From positions 62,001 to 126,000 of the forward strand of contig NZ_KE136479.1 of the NCBI RefSeq assembly GCF_000407165.1: DNA of 64,000 nt. The letters run 5' to 3'. Source of the DNA: Enterococcus haemoperoxidus ATCC BAA-382. GTDB lineage: Bacteria; Bacillota; Bacilli; Lactobacillales; Enterococcaceae. A program made the position numbers and the translations under genes. The stretch's first letter is position 1, and every line of letters begins with the position of its first letter. The notes under the pieces are model-generated. The model did not search any database and was not told the origin of the DNA. It saw only the letters and a list, made by a program, of their open reading frames with translations. Positions 25,390 to 34,840 of the stretch are shown piece by piece.

Positions 25390-26473
25390 TTATGAAAAAT
25401 TCAACCTAAAAGAAGTCATCAATGCCTCAGGTAGAATGACGATTTTAGGGGTATCAAAAGTGTCAGAAAATGTCTTAGCTGCTCAAAAATTTGGCGGCGA
25501 ACATTTCTTTGAAATGAGTGAGTTAAGTATTCAAACAGGTGCTTATTTAGCGAAACTTTTAGGAGTTGAAGATGCCCAAGTCGTTTCTTCCGCATCTGCT
25601 GGTATCGCACAAAGTGTGGCTGCTTTGATTGGTGAGGGTTCTGTTTATCATGCTTATCATCCCTACACAGATAAAATCACTAAGCGGGAAATAATTCTAC
25701 CTAAAGGGCACAATGTAGATTATGGGACGCCTGTTGAAGTGATGGTCGAACAAGGTGGTGGTCAAGTTATAGAGGCTGGTTACGCTAATATGTGTTCACC
25801 AGAACATATCGAAATGATGATTACGGATCAAACGGCTGCGATTCTTTATATCAAGAGTCATCATACTGTTCAAAAAAGTATGTTAAGTGTTGAAGAAGCA
25901 GCAACCGTAGCGCAGAAACATAAGCTACCATTGATTGTGGATGCCGCAGCAGAAGAGGACCTGTTCAAATACATCAAAGCAGGTGCAGATCTAGTGATTT
26001 ATAGTGGTGCAAAGGCTATCGAAGGTCCAAGTGCAGGACTTGTGATTGGGAAAAAAGACTATATCGAATGGATTCGCCTGCAAGGAAAAGGAATCGGAAG
26101 AGCGATGAAAATCGGTAAAGATAACATTCTAGGATTTACCCAAGCGGTAGAGGATTATGTGAAAAATGGTAGTGAAGCAGGGGATTCAATGCAAGCACGA
26201 TTAACACCATTTATCGATAGTCTAAATAAAATCACAAATATTGAAGCTAAAATCGTTCAGGACGGTGCAGGTAGAGATATTTATCGTGCTAGTATCAAAG
26301 TAAGTGGCGTAAAATCAGCTAAAGAAGTCATCCAAGAACTAAGAGCTGAGAGCCCTGCAATATATACTCGTGAATACCAAGCAAACAACGGTATCATCGA
26401 ATTCGATATCCGTTCAGTCAATGAAGAAGAAATGAATAAAATCGTGACTCGTTTAACCGAAATCATGAAATAA
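25379..26473 (+). CDS. dgaE: DgaE-type PLP-dependent ammonia-lyase
   Basis: A 364-residue fold-type I PLP enzyme of the SelA-like class. The Schiff-base lysine is Lys212 in YSGAKAIEGPSAG, preceded by the cofactor aspartate in LIVDAAAEED. In Salmonella, DgaE converts D-glucosaminate-6-phosphate to 2-keto-3-deoxygluconate-6-phosphate plus ammonia. The neighbouring KDGP aldolase supports the same chemistry here. The ATG at 25379 has GGAGG at 25366-25370 and lies within the end of the deacetylase gene. Whether it uses the phosphorylated or free sugar acid is open. Confidence 0.85.
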   Translation: MTISYEKFNLKEVINASGRMTILGVSKVSENVLAAQKFGGEHFFEMSELSIQTGAYLAKLLGVEDAQVVSSASAGIAQSVAALIGEGSVYHAYHPYTDKITKREIILPKGHNVDYGTPVEVMVEQGGGQVIEAGYANMCSPEHIEMMITDQTAAILYIKSHHTVQKSMLSVEEAATVAQKHKLPLIVDAAAEEDLFKYIKAGADLVIYSGAKAIEGPSAGLVIGKKDYIEWIRLQGKGIGRAMKIGKDNILGFTQAVEDYVKNGSEAGDSMQARLTPFIDSLNKITNIEAKIVQDGAGRDIYRASIKVSGVKSAKEVIQELRAESPAIYTREYQANNGIIEFDIRSVNEEEMNKIVTRLTEIMK

Positions 26474-26501
26474 AAAAATTATAAACAGGAGTGAATCAAT
26501 C

Positions 26502-27245
26502 ATGACATTAACACCAAATTATTTAGAAAACCGTATTTGCCTAAACGTCCTAGCTAACTCAGTAGAAAATGCGAAAGACTGTTATGAAGCAGCAGAAGGA
26601 CACATTGTATTAGGTGTATTATCTAAAAACTATCCAACTGACGAAGCTGCGATTGAAGACATGAAAAAATATGCCGCAGAAACGAACAACGCATTATCTG
26701 TTGGTTTAGGTGCAGGTGATCCAAATCAAAGCCAAATGGTATCAAGAATTTCAAAAGAATTACAACCCCAACATGTCAACCAAGTCTTTACAGGTGTAGG
26801 TACATCACGTGCATTATTAGGTCAAAACGAAACAATCGTCAATGGCTTAGTATCACCAACAGGTAAAGTCGGCATTGTCAATATCGCTACAGGTCCATTA
26901 AGCTCACAAACACCAGCTGGCGAAGTTACGATCGAAACAGCGATTCGTTTATTACAAGATATGGGGGGCAGCTCAATCAAATTCTTCCCAATGAAAGGCT
27001 TAGCACATATCGAAGAATATAAGGCAGTCGCTGAAGCATGTGCTAAATATGACTTCTACCTAGAGCCAACAGGGGGAATCGATTTAGAAAACTTTGAAGA
27101 AATCGTACAAATCGCAGTAGATGCCGGAGTGAAGAAAATCATCCCTCACGTGTATAGCTCAATCATCGATTCAACAACAGGAGATACAAGACCAGAAGAT
27201 GTCAAAACATTACTTGGGATGATCAAAAATACATTAAAAAAATAA
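26502..27245 (+). CDS. dgaF: KDGP aldolase (DgaF type)
   Basis: A 247-residue class I aldolase that splits 2-keto-3-deoxygluconate-6-phosphate into pyruvate and glyceraldehyde-3-phosphate. The probable Schiff-base lysine lies in SSIKFFPMKGL, and the phosphate-binding loop in LEPTGGIDLENF. CAGGAGTG precedes the ATG. It follows the lyase by 28 bases and precedes a strong terminator, so it ends the main operon. Confidence 0.88.
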   Translation: MTLTPNYLENRICLNVLANSVENAKDCYEAAEGHIVLGVLSKNYPTDEAAIEDMKKYAAETNNALSVGLGAGDPNQSQMVSRISKELQPQHVNQVFTGVGTSRALLGQNETIVNGLVSPTGKVGIVNIATGPLSSQTPAGEVTIETAIRLLQDMGGSSIKFFPMKGLAHIEEYKAVAEACAKYDFYLEPTGGIDLENFEEIVQIAVDAGVKKIIPHVYSSIIDSTTGDTRPEDVKTLLGMIKNTLKK

Positions 27246-27247
27246 AA

Positions 27248-27267
27248 GCTGAGTGAGCTCGTTCAGC
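27248..27267. repeat. Dispersed palindromic repeat (GCTGAGTGAGCTCGTTCAGC)
   Basis: A near-perfect 20-base palindrome just after the aldolase stop. The same core, allowing a few changes, appears at 3263, 27370, 33025 and 34977. Confidence 0.6.
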
Positions 27268-27282
27268 GTTGACAGAAAAATA

Positions 27283-27333
27283 GGAAAATATGACTGAGGC
27301 GAAATGTGCCTCATTCATATTTTGTCTTTTTTC
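27283..27333 (+). terminator. Terminator of the catabolic operon
   Basis: AAAATATGA.TGAGGC pairs with GCCTCA.TCATATTTT around GAAATGT, followed by TCTTTTTT. A related stem is present at 34914-34953. Confidence 0.8.
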
Positions 27334-27369
27334 CGAAACGCAAGCTCACAAAGCTAGATAAAAATAAAA

Positions 27370-27389
27370 GCTGAACGAACTCGTGAAGC
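27370..27389. repeat. Dispersed palindromic repeat (GCTGAACGAACTCGTGAAGC)
   Basis: A second copy flanks the other side of the terminator, immediately before the kinase gene. The preceding AGCTAGATAAAAATAAAA also matches sequence next to the copy at about 3.3 kb. Confidence 0.55.
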
Positions 27390-27411
27390 TAAGAAATAGG
27401 CAGGGATCGAC

Positions 27412-28422
27412 ATGAGAATTGCAGCATTTGGTGAAATAATGATGCGCTTGACGCCACCAGAATATCTGATGTTGGAACAAACCAAAGAATTACGTTTAGA
27501 CTTTACAGGAACAGGAGTTAATATTTTAAGTAACCTCGCTCATTTTGGCTGTCAAACAAGTTTACTGACAAATCTTCCTAACAACCGATTAGGTGAAGCA
27601 GCTAAAGCAAGTGTCCGTCAGTTAGGGATTCAAGATCGTTGGATCGGTTTTTCTGGTGATCATATTGGTTCTTATTTTGCAGAAATGGGGTTTGGACCAA
27701 GACCGACACAAGTAACGTATCAAAATCGTCGAAACAGTTCATTTGGTGTGAGTGGAGCTTCTAAGTATAATTTCGATATATTTTTAGCTGAAACCGATTT
27801 AGTGCATATTTGTGGAATTTCATTAAGTTTGACAGAAGAAACTCGTGAGGCTGCGTTTGTTTTAGCCGAAAAGGCGCATGCTCTAGGAAAGAAAGTCTGT
27901 TTCGACTTTAATTTTCGACCTAGTTTAAATGAAGTGCATGGTACTTCATTTATGAAGGAACAATATGAAAAAATACTACCATATTGCGATTTAGTTTTTG
28001 GTAGTCAACGTGATTTAACAGACTTATTGGGAATGAAGCTTGATGAAACAGTGGAACCGTCTAAACAGTTTGAAGCATTAATTCACCAATTTATGCTGGA
28101 ATATCAGATTGAACGCTTTGCTGGGACGATTCGTCAAGGCGAAGGGAATAAACATTATTTAACTGGTTTTTTATTCGATTTAGAAAGCTATGTTCAATCA
28201 GCTCCCCGCGAGATTATTAATTTGGATCGAATCGGTGCAGGTGACGGTTATGCTGCAGGGATTTTGCTTGGATATAGTGAATCATGGTCATTACTAGAAA
28301 CAGTAGAATTTGCCACTGCCAATGGCGTTTTGGCGCATACAATTCAAGGAGATGTTCCGCTGACAACGCGAAAACAAGTTAGACATATCATGGAACAACC
28401 AACGGTAGATTTGATCCGCTAG
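27412..28422 (+). CDS. kdgK: PfkB-family 2-keto-3-deoxygluconate kinase
   Basis: A 336-residue ribokinase-fold sugar kinase with N-terminal AFGEIMMRLTPPE and FTGTGVNILSNLAHFG, and the catalytic anion-hole motif DRIGAGDGYAAG (about 276-287). The best family match is KDG kinase, making KDGP for the aldolase. Its presence suggests that at least part of the flux arrives as unphosphorylated KDG. A terminator and two palindromic repeats separate it from dgaF, so it may be transcribed on its own. Confidence 0.82.
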   Translation: MRIAAFGEIMMRLTPPEYLMLEQTKELRLDFTGTGVNILSNLAHFGCQTSLLTNLPNNRLGEAAKASVRQLGIQDRWIGFSGDHIGSYFAEMGFGPRPTQVTYQNRRNSSFGVSGASKYNFDIFLAETDLVHICGISLSLTEETREAAFVLAEKAHALGKKVCFDFNFRPSLNEVHGTSFMKEQYEKILPYCDLVFGSQRDLTDLLGMKLDETVEPSKQFEALIHQFMLEYQIERFAGTIRQGEGNKHYLTGFLFDLESYVQSAPREIINLDRIGAGDGYAAGILLGYSESWSLLETVEFATANGVLAHTIQGDVPLTTRKQVRHIMEQPTVDLIR

Positions 28423-28424
28423 AG

Positions 28425-28484
28425 GAAAGATTAGAATGAAAAAGTGTAAATGCGTTTATACTACTTTCGTTCTAGTCTTTTTTT
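28425..28484 (+). terminator. kdgK terminator
   Basis: AAAGATTAGAATGAAA pairs with TTTCGTTCTAGTCTTT across a loop, followed by a T run. Confidence 0.7.
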
Positions 28485-28613
28485 CATTATAATGAGTATG
28501 AGCTGGAATTTAGCGAAACCATTTACGTAGCTGGGATAAATTGGTATGCTAAAGGAGTAGTGAATACATACATGTTATTTTTTTTAAAAGTCTGTTTGTA
28601 GGAGGAGATCAAC

Positions 28614-29624
28614 GTGACCGATGAAAATATTTGGAAAGCACTAGACGATGATGTTTTGAAAGATAGTATTCGAAAACGACCAGGTATGTACATTGGTGGA
28701 ATTGGTTCGACAGGCTTGGAAAGTATGGTGCTGCAAGTGCTGGATCATTTGCTGCAATTGGCAGTTGATCTAAAGCAGACAGAACTGTCGATCGAACTTT
28801 CAAAGACGCAATTCATTTTTTCTTTTTTTAGTAAAAAAGGGTTATTTTTAGATAAAAGTCCTGAAGAACAGTATACACCGCCTTATCTTTTTCTTTCTGT
28901 CGTCAATGCGTTGTCAGAACAATTAGGTTTTGGGGTAGAAAAATTAGGGAAGCGAACGATTCAAATCTATCAAAATGGACAGCTGAATAAAAAAGCGCTG
29001 ATTCCTTCGGAAGATGAAGGGCAAAGAATCGAGCTGGCCTTTACACCAGATGAGACATTATTTGGCAATAAGCCGGTATCCTATTTTGTTTTATTTAACC
29101 GATGTCAAGAACTAGCAATGCTAAATAGCGGGTTGACTATTTCGTTGACCGATGGTAAAAAACAGAAAAATTATTTTCATTATGAGCAAGGTCTCGTAGA
29201 TTATATTTTTCAAAAAGATGACAGTATCACGCGCAGCGGTCAACCATTGAGCATTAATACGATCAGTGAAGGTGTGACGATTCAAGCTGTCATCTCAAAA
29301 AATGGTTCGACGAGTATTAAAGACAGTTTCGTCAACGGTCATTTACCTTCTGATGGCGGAACACATCTTGATGGATTTGTGCAAGGGACTGTTGACGCAA
29401 TCAATCAATTTTTAGAGGAAACGAATCGCTTGAAATACTTAACAACAGATAATTTTTCAGAACGTTTTGACGTCGTTTTGTCAATTCAAGTCAAACGACC
29501 AAGATACACTGGGGCGATCAAGAAGAAAATCAGAAATCCTGAGCTGTATAAAATCGTGAAAGAAGCGGTATTCACTGAAGTTTCTATCTTCTTAAAACGA
29601 CATCCTGCTTGGTATTTAAACTAA
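28614..29624 (+). CDS. Degenerate GyrB/ParE-like protein
   Basis: A 336-residue protein. The start resembles GyrB (DSIRKRPGMYIGGIGSTGLES) and a later segment resembles the transducer domain (GGTHLDGFVQGTVDAINQFL), but the ATPase core is gone: the N-box reads QVLDHLLQLA where EIVDNSIDEA is expected, and no DNGRGIP motif or lid glycine loop exists. The TOPRIM region is absent. GTG at 28614 is supported by AGGAGGAG. It is longer and more intact than a random fragment, so it is probably a functional non-ATPase paralogue. It precedes yqxD by 26 bases. Confidence 0.75.
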   Translation: MTDENIWKALDDDVLKDSIRKRPGMYIGGIGSTGLESMVLQVLDHLLQLAVDLKQTELSIELSKTQFIFSFFSKKGLFLDKSPEEQYTPPYLFLSVVNALSEQLGFGVEKLGKRTIQIYQNGQLNKKALIPSEDEGQRIELAFTPDETLFGNKPVSYFVLFNRCQELAMLNSGLTISLTDGKKQKNYFHYEQGLVDYIFQKDDSITRSGQPLSINTISEGVTIQAVISKNGSTSIKDSFVNGHLPSDGGTHLDGFVQGTVDAINQFLEETNRLKYLTTDNFSERFDVVLSIQVKRPRYTGAIKKKIRNPELYKIVKEAVFTEVSIFLKRHPAWYLN

Positions 29625-29650
29625 GATCAAAGCACTGAAAGGAAACGAGG

Positions 29651-30115
29651 ATGAAAATTTTTGTCGATGGTGATGGTTCACCGGTAAAAGATACTACAAT
29701 TGAAGTTGCCTTAACTTATTCACTTGAGGTTGTGATCGTAACGAGTATCGATCATTATTCTTTGAAAGAGTATCCTAAAAACGTTTCATTTGTTTATGTT
29801 GACAAAGGGGCTGATGCTGCTGATTTTAGAATTGTTCAACTGATCAAAAGAGAGGACCTTTTAGTGACACAAGATTATGGGTTAGCTTCATTAGTTTTGC
29901 CTAAAGGTGTGTGCGTACTTCATCAGTTGGGCTATCAATACACAGAAGCAAACATCGATGGATTATTAGAACAACGATATTTTAGTGCGAAAGTTCGCAA
30001 AAGTGGTGGTCATACAAAGGGACCTAAAGCATTTACAGCAGAAGATCGTGCGACCTTTAAAGGGAAGTTAATCGAAGTAATCGAGGCGAAAAAAGAGGAT
30101 TTATATGTAGAATAA
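29651..30115 (+). CDS. YaiI/YqxD family protein (UPF0178)
   Basis: A 154-residue NYN/PIN-like protein with the family start [13 protein letters not shown], the acidic [12 protein letters not shown] and [14 protein letters not shown], and the C-terminal [17 protein letters not shown]. The conserved aspartates suggest a nuclease-like fold, but the activity is uncharacterised. It probably shares a transcript with the GyrB-like gene. Confidence 0.9.
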   Translation: MKIFVDGDGSPVKDTTIEVALTYSLEVVIVTSIDHYSLKEYPKNVSFVYVDKGADAADFRIVQLIKREDLLVTQDYGLASLVLPKGVCVLHQLGYQYTEANIDGLLEQRYFSAKVRKSGGHTKGPKAFTAEDRATFKGKLIEVIEAKKEDLYVE

Positions 30116-30331
30116 GGCATACTTAATTGAATGCTTTATTTTTTTATATCTTTCATATCAGGCAAATCAATGCACTTTTCTCGATTAAAAGAATACCATG
30201 GCTGAAAAACTTCCTTGATTTAATGATTTGTTTCTATTCGGACTGTGGCTTTTATGCTAAAATATGAAAGAGCTATTTCGAATTTCTCTGTTGATGCAAC
30301 AGTATAGAAGAAAATTTAGGAGGAAAAGCAT

Positions 30332-31408
30332 TTGAAGATTATTTTGCTATATGGTGGGAGAAGTGAAGAACATGATGTTTCTATACTATCTGCCTATTCC
30401 GTTTTAAATGCGATTTATTATAATTACTATCAAGTCCAACTGGTCTTTATTAGTAAAGAGGGACAATGGGTCAAAGGACCGATCCTAACAGAAAAACCTG
30501 AAAGTAAGGATATTCTTAAACTAACTTGGTCTGAGGATGGGGAAATAGATAAATGGGGTGAATTTACTGGTAAAGTGATTCAACCTTGTGATATTCAAGA
30601 AGAAGATGCAATCGTCTTCCCAGTATTGCACGGGCCAAATGGTGAGGATGGAACGATTCAAGGCTTTTTAGAAACGATTGGAATGCCCTATGTCGGAGCT
30701 GGCGTATTAGCTAGTGCTAATGCAATGGACAAGATTATGACGAAGTATTTGCTTCAAACAGCAGGTATCCCTCAAGTACCATATGTTCCAGTTTTAAAAA
30801 GCAATTGGAAAGAAAATCCTAAGAAGGTTTTTGAACAGTGTGAAGGCTCTTTGATTTATCCTGTTTTCGTCAAACCTGCTAACATGGGTTCTAGTGTGGG
30901 AATCAGCAAAGCCGAAAATCGTGAAGAGTTACAAAATGCTTTAGAAGAAGCGTATCGCTATGATTCACGTGCAATTGTTGAACAAGGGATCGAAGCACGC
31001 GAAATCGAAGTGGCTATTTTAGGAAATGAAGATGTACGGACAACACAACCTGGTGAAATTGTAAAAGATGTTGAATTTTATGATTACAACTCAAAATATA
31101 TCGATAATCAAATCACAATGCAAATTCCAGCAGAAGTGCCAGATGAAGTTCATCAAAAAGCACAGGAATATGCTAAAAAAGCCTATACTATATTAGATGG
31201 TAGTGGATTGAGTCGCTGTGATTTCTTTTTAACAAGTAAGAATGAATTATTCTTAAATGAATTAAATACTATGCCTGGTTTTACTCAATTTAGCATGTAT
31301 CCATTGCTATGGGAAAATATGGGGTTGAAGTATAGTGATTTAATTGAAGAGTTGATACAATTAGCGTTAAATCGTTTTAAACAAAGACAAAGTTTTTTCG
31401 AAAGATAA
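30332..31408 (+). CDS. ddl: D-alanine--D-alanine ligase
   Basis: A 358-residue ATP-grasp enzyme making D-Ala-D-Ala for peptidoglycan. Visible motifs are LLYGGRSEEHDVS at the N terminus, FPVLHGPNGEDGTIQG, KPANMGSSVGISK and ELNTMPGFT. EFYDYNSKY carries the Tyr typical of D-Ala-D-Ala rather than D-Ala-D-Lac ligases, so this is the housekeeping enzyme, not a Van ligase. The TTG start is supported by AGGAGG nine bases upstream. It is followed by murF. Confidence 0.95.
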   Translation: MKIILLYGGRSEEHDVSILSAYSVLNAIYYNYYQVQLVFISKEGQWVKGPILTEKPESKDILKLTWSEDGEIDKWGEFTGKVIQPCDIQEEDAIVFPVLHGPNGEDGTIQGFLETIGMPYVGAGVLASANAMDKIMTKYLLQTAGIPQVPYVPVLKSNWKENPKKVFEQCEGSLIYPVFVKPANMGSSVGISKAENREELQNALEEAYRYDSRAIVEQGIEAREIEVAILGNEDVRTTQPGEIVKDVEFYDYNSKYIDNQITMQIPAEVPDEVHQKAQEYAKKAYTILDGSGLSRCDFFLTSKNELFLNELNTMPGFTQFSMYPLLWENMGLKYSDLIEELIQLALNRFKQRQSFFER

Positions 31409-31412
31409 AAAA

Positions 31413-31455
31413 TAGGGAGGAGATAAAACCGTAGAAGTTTTGTCTCAGCCCTTTT
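31413..31455 (+). terminator. Hairpin between ddl and murF
   Basis: GGG..GAGATAAAAC pairs imperfectly with GTTTTGTCTC..CCC, followed by TTTT. It may be a partial terminator, since murF follows in the same direction. Confidence 0.5.
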
Positions 31456-31531
31456 CTGGTTAAGAGTACTAAAAAATAATTGTATCTGATTGAACTTGAT
31501 CGATCGCACAATTAAGAAGGAGAACAAAACA

Positions 31532-32899
31532 ATGAAACTAACTTTCTGGGAAGCGGCCGAAGCAATCAAAGCAACCAATGATTGGAAACAATGGCCTGAT
31601 TTCGACTTGACTGGCATTGAATTTGATAGTCGTTTGATTCAGTCGAATAATCTGTTTGTGCCACTAAAAGGAGAAAATGATGGACATTCATTTATTGAGA
31701 GTGCCATAGAAAAAGGCGTGGGTGCTACACTTTGGAGTGCAACAAAAGCGGCACCAGAGAAATTACCGACTCTACAAGTTTCGGATACTTTAAAAGCTAT
31801 GCAGGATTTAGCAGTTTATTATTTAAAAAAAATGAAGCCAACGGTCATTGCGATTACTGGAAGTAACGGTAAAACAACAACAAAAGATATGACTGAAGCT
31901 GTTTTGGCGCAACAATTTAAAACGTATAAAACGCAAGGCAACTATAATAATGACATCGGTTTACCCTATACTATTTTACATATGCCAGACGAAACAGAGA
32001 AACTAATTTTAGAGATGGGTATGGATCACGCAAATGAAATTGATTTTCTATCGAGACTGGCTCAGCCAGATGTGGCAGCCATTACAATGATTGGTGAGGC
32101 GCATATTGAAAATCTTGGTTCAAGAGCAGGAATTGCAAAAGCAAAAATGGAAATCACTGCAGGACTTGCTAAGAGCGGTCTGTTGATTATTCCAGCAGAT
32201 GAACCATTATTATTGCCATTGACAAAAGAGTTACCGCAAGCGATCAAAACATTTGGTCTGGTACAAGCGGACTGTATGGCTGAGATCATTGAAGCGCAAA
32301 AAGAATTTACATCGTTTAAAATAAGCGGTTCAAACACATTATTTACGATTCCTGTTCTAGGTGAATATAACGTAGGAAATGCCTTGATTGCCATTAGTAT
32401 TGGTCAGTGGTTTGAACTTTCAGAAGAAAAAATCAAAATTGGCTTAGCTGATTTTAAATTAACTAAAAATCGCACAGAATGGCTAAAAAGCAGTACAGGT
32501 ATTGAAATTTTAAGTGATGTTTATAATGCGAATCCCACAGCAATGAATTTAGTGCTGGATAGTTTTAGTCAAATGCCTACACAAGGAAAACGAGTGGCTG
32601 TTTTAGGGGATATGCTTGAGCTAGGGCCTGATTCTGCTAGTATGCACGCTTCTGTGAGTGAACATTTAAAGCCAACAGAAATCGATGAAGTTGTTCTTTA
32701 TGGATCTGAAATGCAAGCATTATATGATAGTCTGACGACAAAATATGAAAAAAAATATCTCCATTATTTCAAAAAAACAGAAAAAGCAGCGTTAACGGAT
32801 ACATTAAAAGAAATTCTTGAACCAAAAGATATGGTTATTTTAAAAGCAAGTAACGGGATGGGGTTAAATGAAGTAGTCACTAAACTTCTCGAAATTTAG
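31532..32899 (+). CDS. murF: UDP-MurNAc-tripeptide--D-alanyl-D-alanine ligase
   Basis: A 455-residue Mur ligase adding D-Ala-D-Ala to the UDP-MurNAc-peptide. The ATP loop is TGSNGKTTTKD (about 109-119), followed by GNYNNDIGLPYT and EMGMDHANEI, with the C-terminal YNANPTAM motif. The ATG at 31532 has AAGGAG upstream and is preferred to the longer in-frame start at 31490. Adjacency to ddl is the usual enterococcal order and makes functional sense. Confidence 0.95.
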   Translation: MKLTFWEAAEAIKATNDWKQWPDFDLTGIEFDSRLIQSNNLFVPLKGENDGHSFIESAIEKGVGATLWSATKAAPEKLPTLQVSDTLKAMQDLAVYYLKKMKPTVIAITGSNGKTTTKDMTEAVLAQQFKTYKTQGNYNNDIGLPYTILHMPDETEKLILEMGMDHANEIDFLSRLAQPDVAAITMIGEAHIENLGSRAGIAKAKMEITAGLAKSGLLIIPADEPLLLPLTKELPQAIKTFGLVQADCMAEIIEAQKEFTSFKISGSNTLFTIPVLGEYNVGNALIAISIGQWFELSEEKIKIGLADFKLTKNRTEWLKSSTGIEILSDVYNANPTAMNLVLDSFSQMPTQGKRVAVLGDMLELGPDSASMHASVSEHLKPTEIDEVVLYGSEMQALYDSLTTKYEKKYLHYFKKTEKAALTDTLKEILEPKDMVILKASNGMGLNEVVTKLLEI

Positions 32900-32915
32900 C
32901 AAGCTTTCATAAAAC

Positions 32916-32944
32916 TTGCTGAAAATGTAAATCTATGCTAAAAT
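32916..32944 (+). promoter_or_regulatory. cshA promoter
   Basis: TTGCTG at 32916-32921, 17 bases, then TAAAAT at 32939-32944. It predicts a leader of about 285 bases before the TTG start of cshA. Confidence 0.5.
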
Positions 32945-33234
32945 AACCTATTGCCGAAAGATCGAAGTAGATAAAACGAAAGTACCTATTGAAGATACTT
33001 TTCTATCATATAAAGATTAAAAAAGCTGAACGAACTCGTTTGGCTTTTCTAGTGCCTGTAGCTTCATAAGGTGGATTTTTCGGTAACGCTAATGAGAAAA
33101 TAAACTAAACCTATGTTGAAGGTTTACTGACTCCATGAACATTTTCGAAATTAGTGAAAGTCAAATCACCTGTAACACTATTAAATTAGAAGAATCACTT
33201 TCTTCTGCAACAAACACTATTAGGAGGATATCAT
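32945..33234 (+). promoter_or_regulatory. Long untranslated leader of the RNA helicase gene
   Basis: No frame of note. It holds a small hairpin at about 32980-33005 and the palindromic repeat at 33025-33044 with a TTTT tail that could act as an attenuator. Long leaders are typical of cold-induced DEAD-box helicase mRNAs. A regulatory role here is inference. Confidence 0.4.
33025..33044. repeat. Dispersed palindromic repeat (GCTGAACGAACTCGTTTGGC)
   Basis: A copy flanked by AAAA and TTTT so that the element reads as a terminator-like hairpin, AAAAGC...GGCTTTT, inside the cshA leader. Confidence 0.6.
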
Positions 33235-34779
33235 TTGAAATTTAAAGAACTAGGTTTAGAAACAGATTTATTGGCAGCAATCGAGCGCTCAGGATTCGAA
33301 GAAGCAACACCCATCCAAGAGGAAACAATCCCTCTAGCATTAGCAGGAAAAGACGTAATTGGACAAGCACAAACTGGTACTGGTAAAACTGCTGCGTTCG
33401 GCTTACCAATGTTGCAAAAAATTGATACATCAAACCGTGTCTTGCAAGGAATTGTTATTGCACCAACACGTGAATTAGCGATCCAAACACAAGAAGAATT
33501 ATACCGTTTAGGCCGCGACAAAAAAATCCGTGTACAAGCAGTTTATGGCGGAGCTGATATTGGCCGTCAAATTCGTGGATTAAAAGAAAATCCACATGTT
33601 GTTGTCGGAACACCTGGACGTTTATTGGATCACATCAATCGCCGCACATTAAAACTAGATACAATTGAAACATTAGTTTTAGATGAAGCAGACGAAATGT
33701 TGAACATGGGATTCTTAGAAGATATCGAAAAAATCATCTCTAAAATTCCGTCAGCACGTCAAACATTACTATTTTCAGCAACAATGCCGCCAGCAATCAA
33801 AAATATTGGCGTGAAATTCATGAAAGAACCAGAACACGTGAAAATCAAAGCAAAAGAAATGACTGCAGATTTGATCGATCAATATTACGTACGTTCAAAA
33901 GACTTTGAAAAATTCGATGTGATGACGCGTTTATTGGACGTTCAAACTCCAGAATTAACCATTGTTTTTGGTCGTACAAAACGTCGTGTAGATGAATTAG
34001 CTCGTGGTCTAGAAGCTCGTGGATATAAAGCTGAAGGAATTCATGGGGATTTATCTCAACAAAAACGTATGAGTGTTTTACGTTCATTCAAGAGTGGAAA
34101 CTTAGATATCTTAGTAGCAACAGACGTTGCAGCTCGTGGGTTAGACATTTCTGGTGTAACACATGTTTATAACTACGATATCCCACAAGATCCAGAAAGC
34201 TATGTTCACCGTATCGGCCGTACTGGTCGTGCTGGTAAAGGCGGAATGTCAGTGACTTTCGTTACACCAAACGAAATGGGCTACTTGCATGTTATCGAAG
34301 AATTGACGAAAAAACGTATGACACCATTACGTCCACCAAATGAACAAGAAGCATTTAAAGGACAATTAGGTGCAGCAATCGAAACAGTCGAAGAAAAAAT
34401 GGCAGAAAATGGTCTAGATAATTACTTGCCTGCTGCTAAAGATCTTTTAGAAAAGTACTCTGCTGAAGATTTAGCAGCATTACTACTAAAAACTATTTCT
34501 AAAGACCCATCAGATGCTGTTCCAGTTAAAATTACACCAGAACGTCCATTACCATCAAATAAAAAAGGTTTCAACAAAAATAATCGCAGCGGAGGCGGCG
34601 GAAATAGCCGTAATCGTAATAAAAACGGTGGTGGCGGCTATCGTGGTAACAAGAATAACAAAGGTACAGGCGGCGGCACTGGAAACGGTGGCGGCTACAA
34701 TAAGAGCAAAGATAATCGTTCAGCAAAACGCCACAACGATAAAAAACGTAGCTTTGTTATTAGAGACAACTCAAATTAA
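33235..34779 (+). CDS. cshA: DEAD-box RNA helicase CshA
   Basis: A 514-residue ATP-dependent RNA helicase with all motifs: Q-motif ATPIQEETI, motif [22 protein letters not shown], and [10 protein letters not shown]. The C-terminal tail (about 425-514) is Gly/Asn/Lys/Arg-rich with [10 protein letters not shown]-like repeats, as in CshA, which works with the RNA degradosome and in cold ribosome assembly. The TTG start is supported by AGGAGG. A 103-codon frame overlapping the tail is a shadow of its repeats. Confidence 0.95.
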   Translation: MKFKELGLETDLLAAIERSGFEEATPIQEETIPLALAGKDVIGQAQTGTGKTAAFGLPMLQKIDTSNRVLQGIVIAPTRELAIQTQEELYRLGRDKKIRVQAVYGGADIGRQIRGLKENPHVVVGTPGRLLDHINRRTLKLDTIETLVLDEADEMLNMGFLEDIEKIISKIPSARQTLLFSATMPPAIKNIGVKFMKEPEHVKIKAKEMTADLIDQYYVRSKDFEKFDVMTRLLDVQTPELTIVFGRTKRRVDELARGLEARGYKAEGIHGDLSQQKRMSVLRSFKSGNLDILVATDVAARGLDISGVTHVYNYDIPQDPESYVHRIGRTGRAGKGGMSVTFVTPNEMGYLHVIEELTKKRMTPLRPPNEQEAFKGQLGAAIETVEEKMAENGLDNYLPAAKDLLEKYSAEDLAALLLKTISKDPSDAVPVKITPERPLPSNKKGFNKNNRSGGGGNSRNRNKNGGGGYRGNKNNKGTGGGTGNGGGYNKSKDNRSAKRHNDKKRSFVIRDNSN

Positions 34780-34840
34780 TGAATCCATAAAGGCTAGAAA
34801 TCAGAACTACTTATTTATTTCGTAGTATTTGCTGGATTTT

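Noticed and set aside
30332-31408. Vancomycin-resistance-type ligase
   Set aside because: The Tyr in EFYDYNSKY and the murF/alr context indicate the housekeeping D-Ala-D-Ala ligase.
34514-34825. 103-codon plus-strand frame at the end of cshA
   Set aside because: Alternate-frame reading of the Gly/Asn-rich cshA tail; composition is repetitive and there is no ribosome site.
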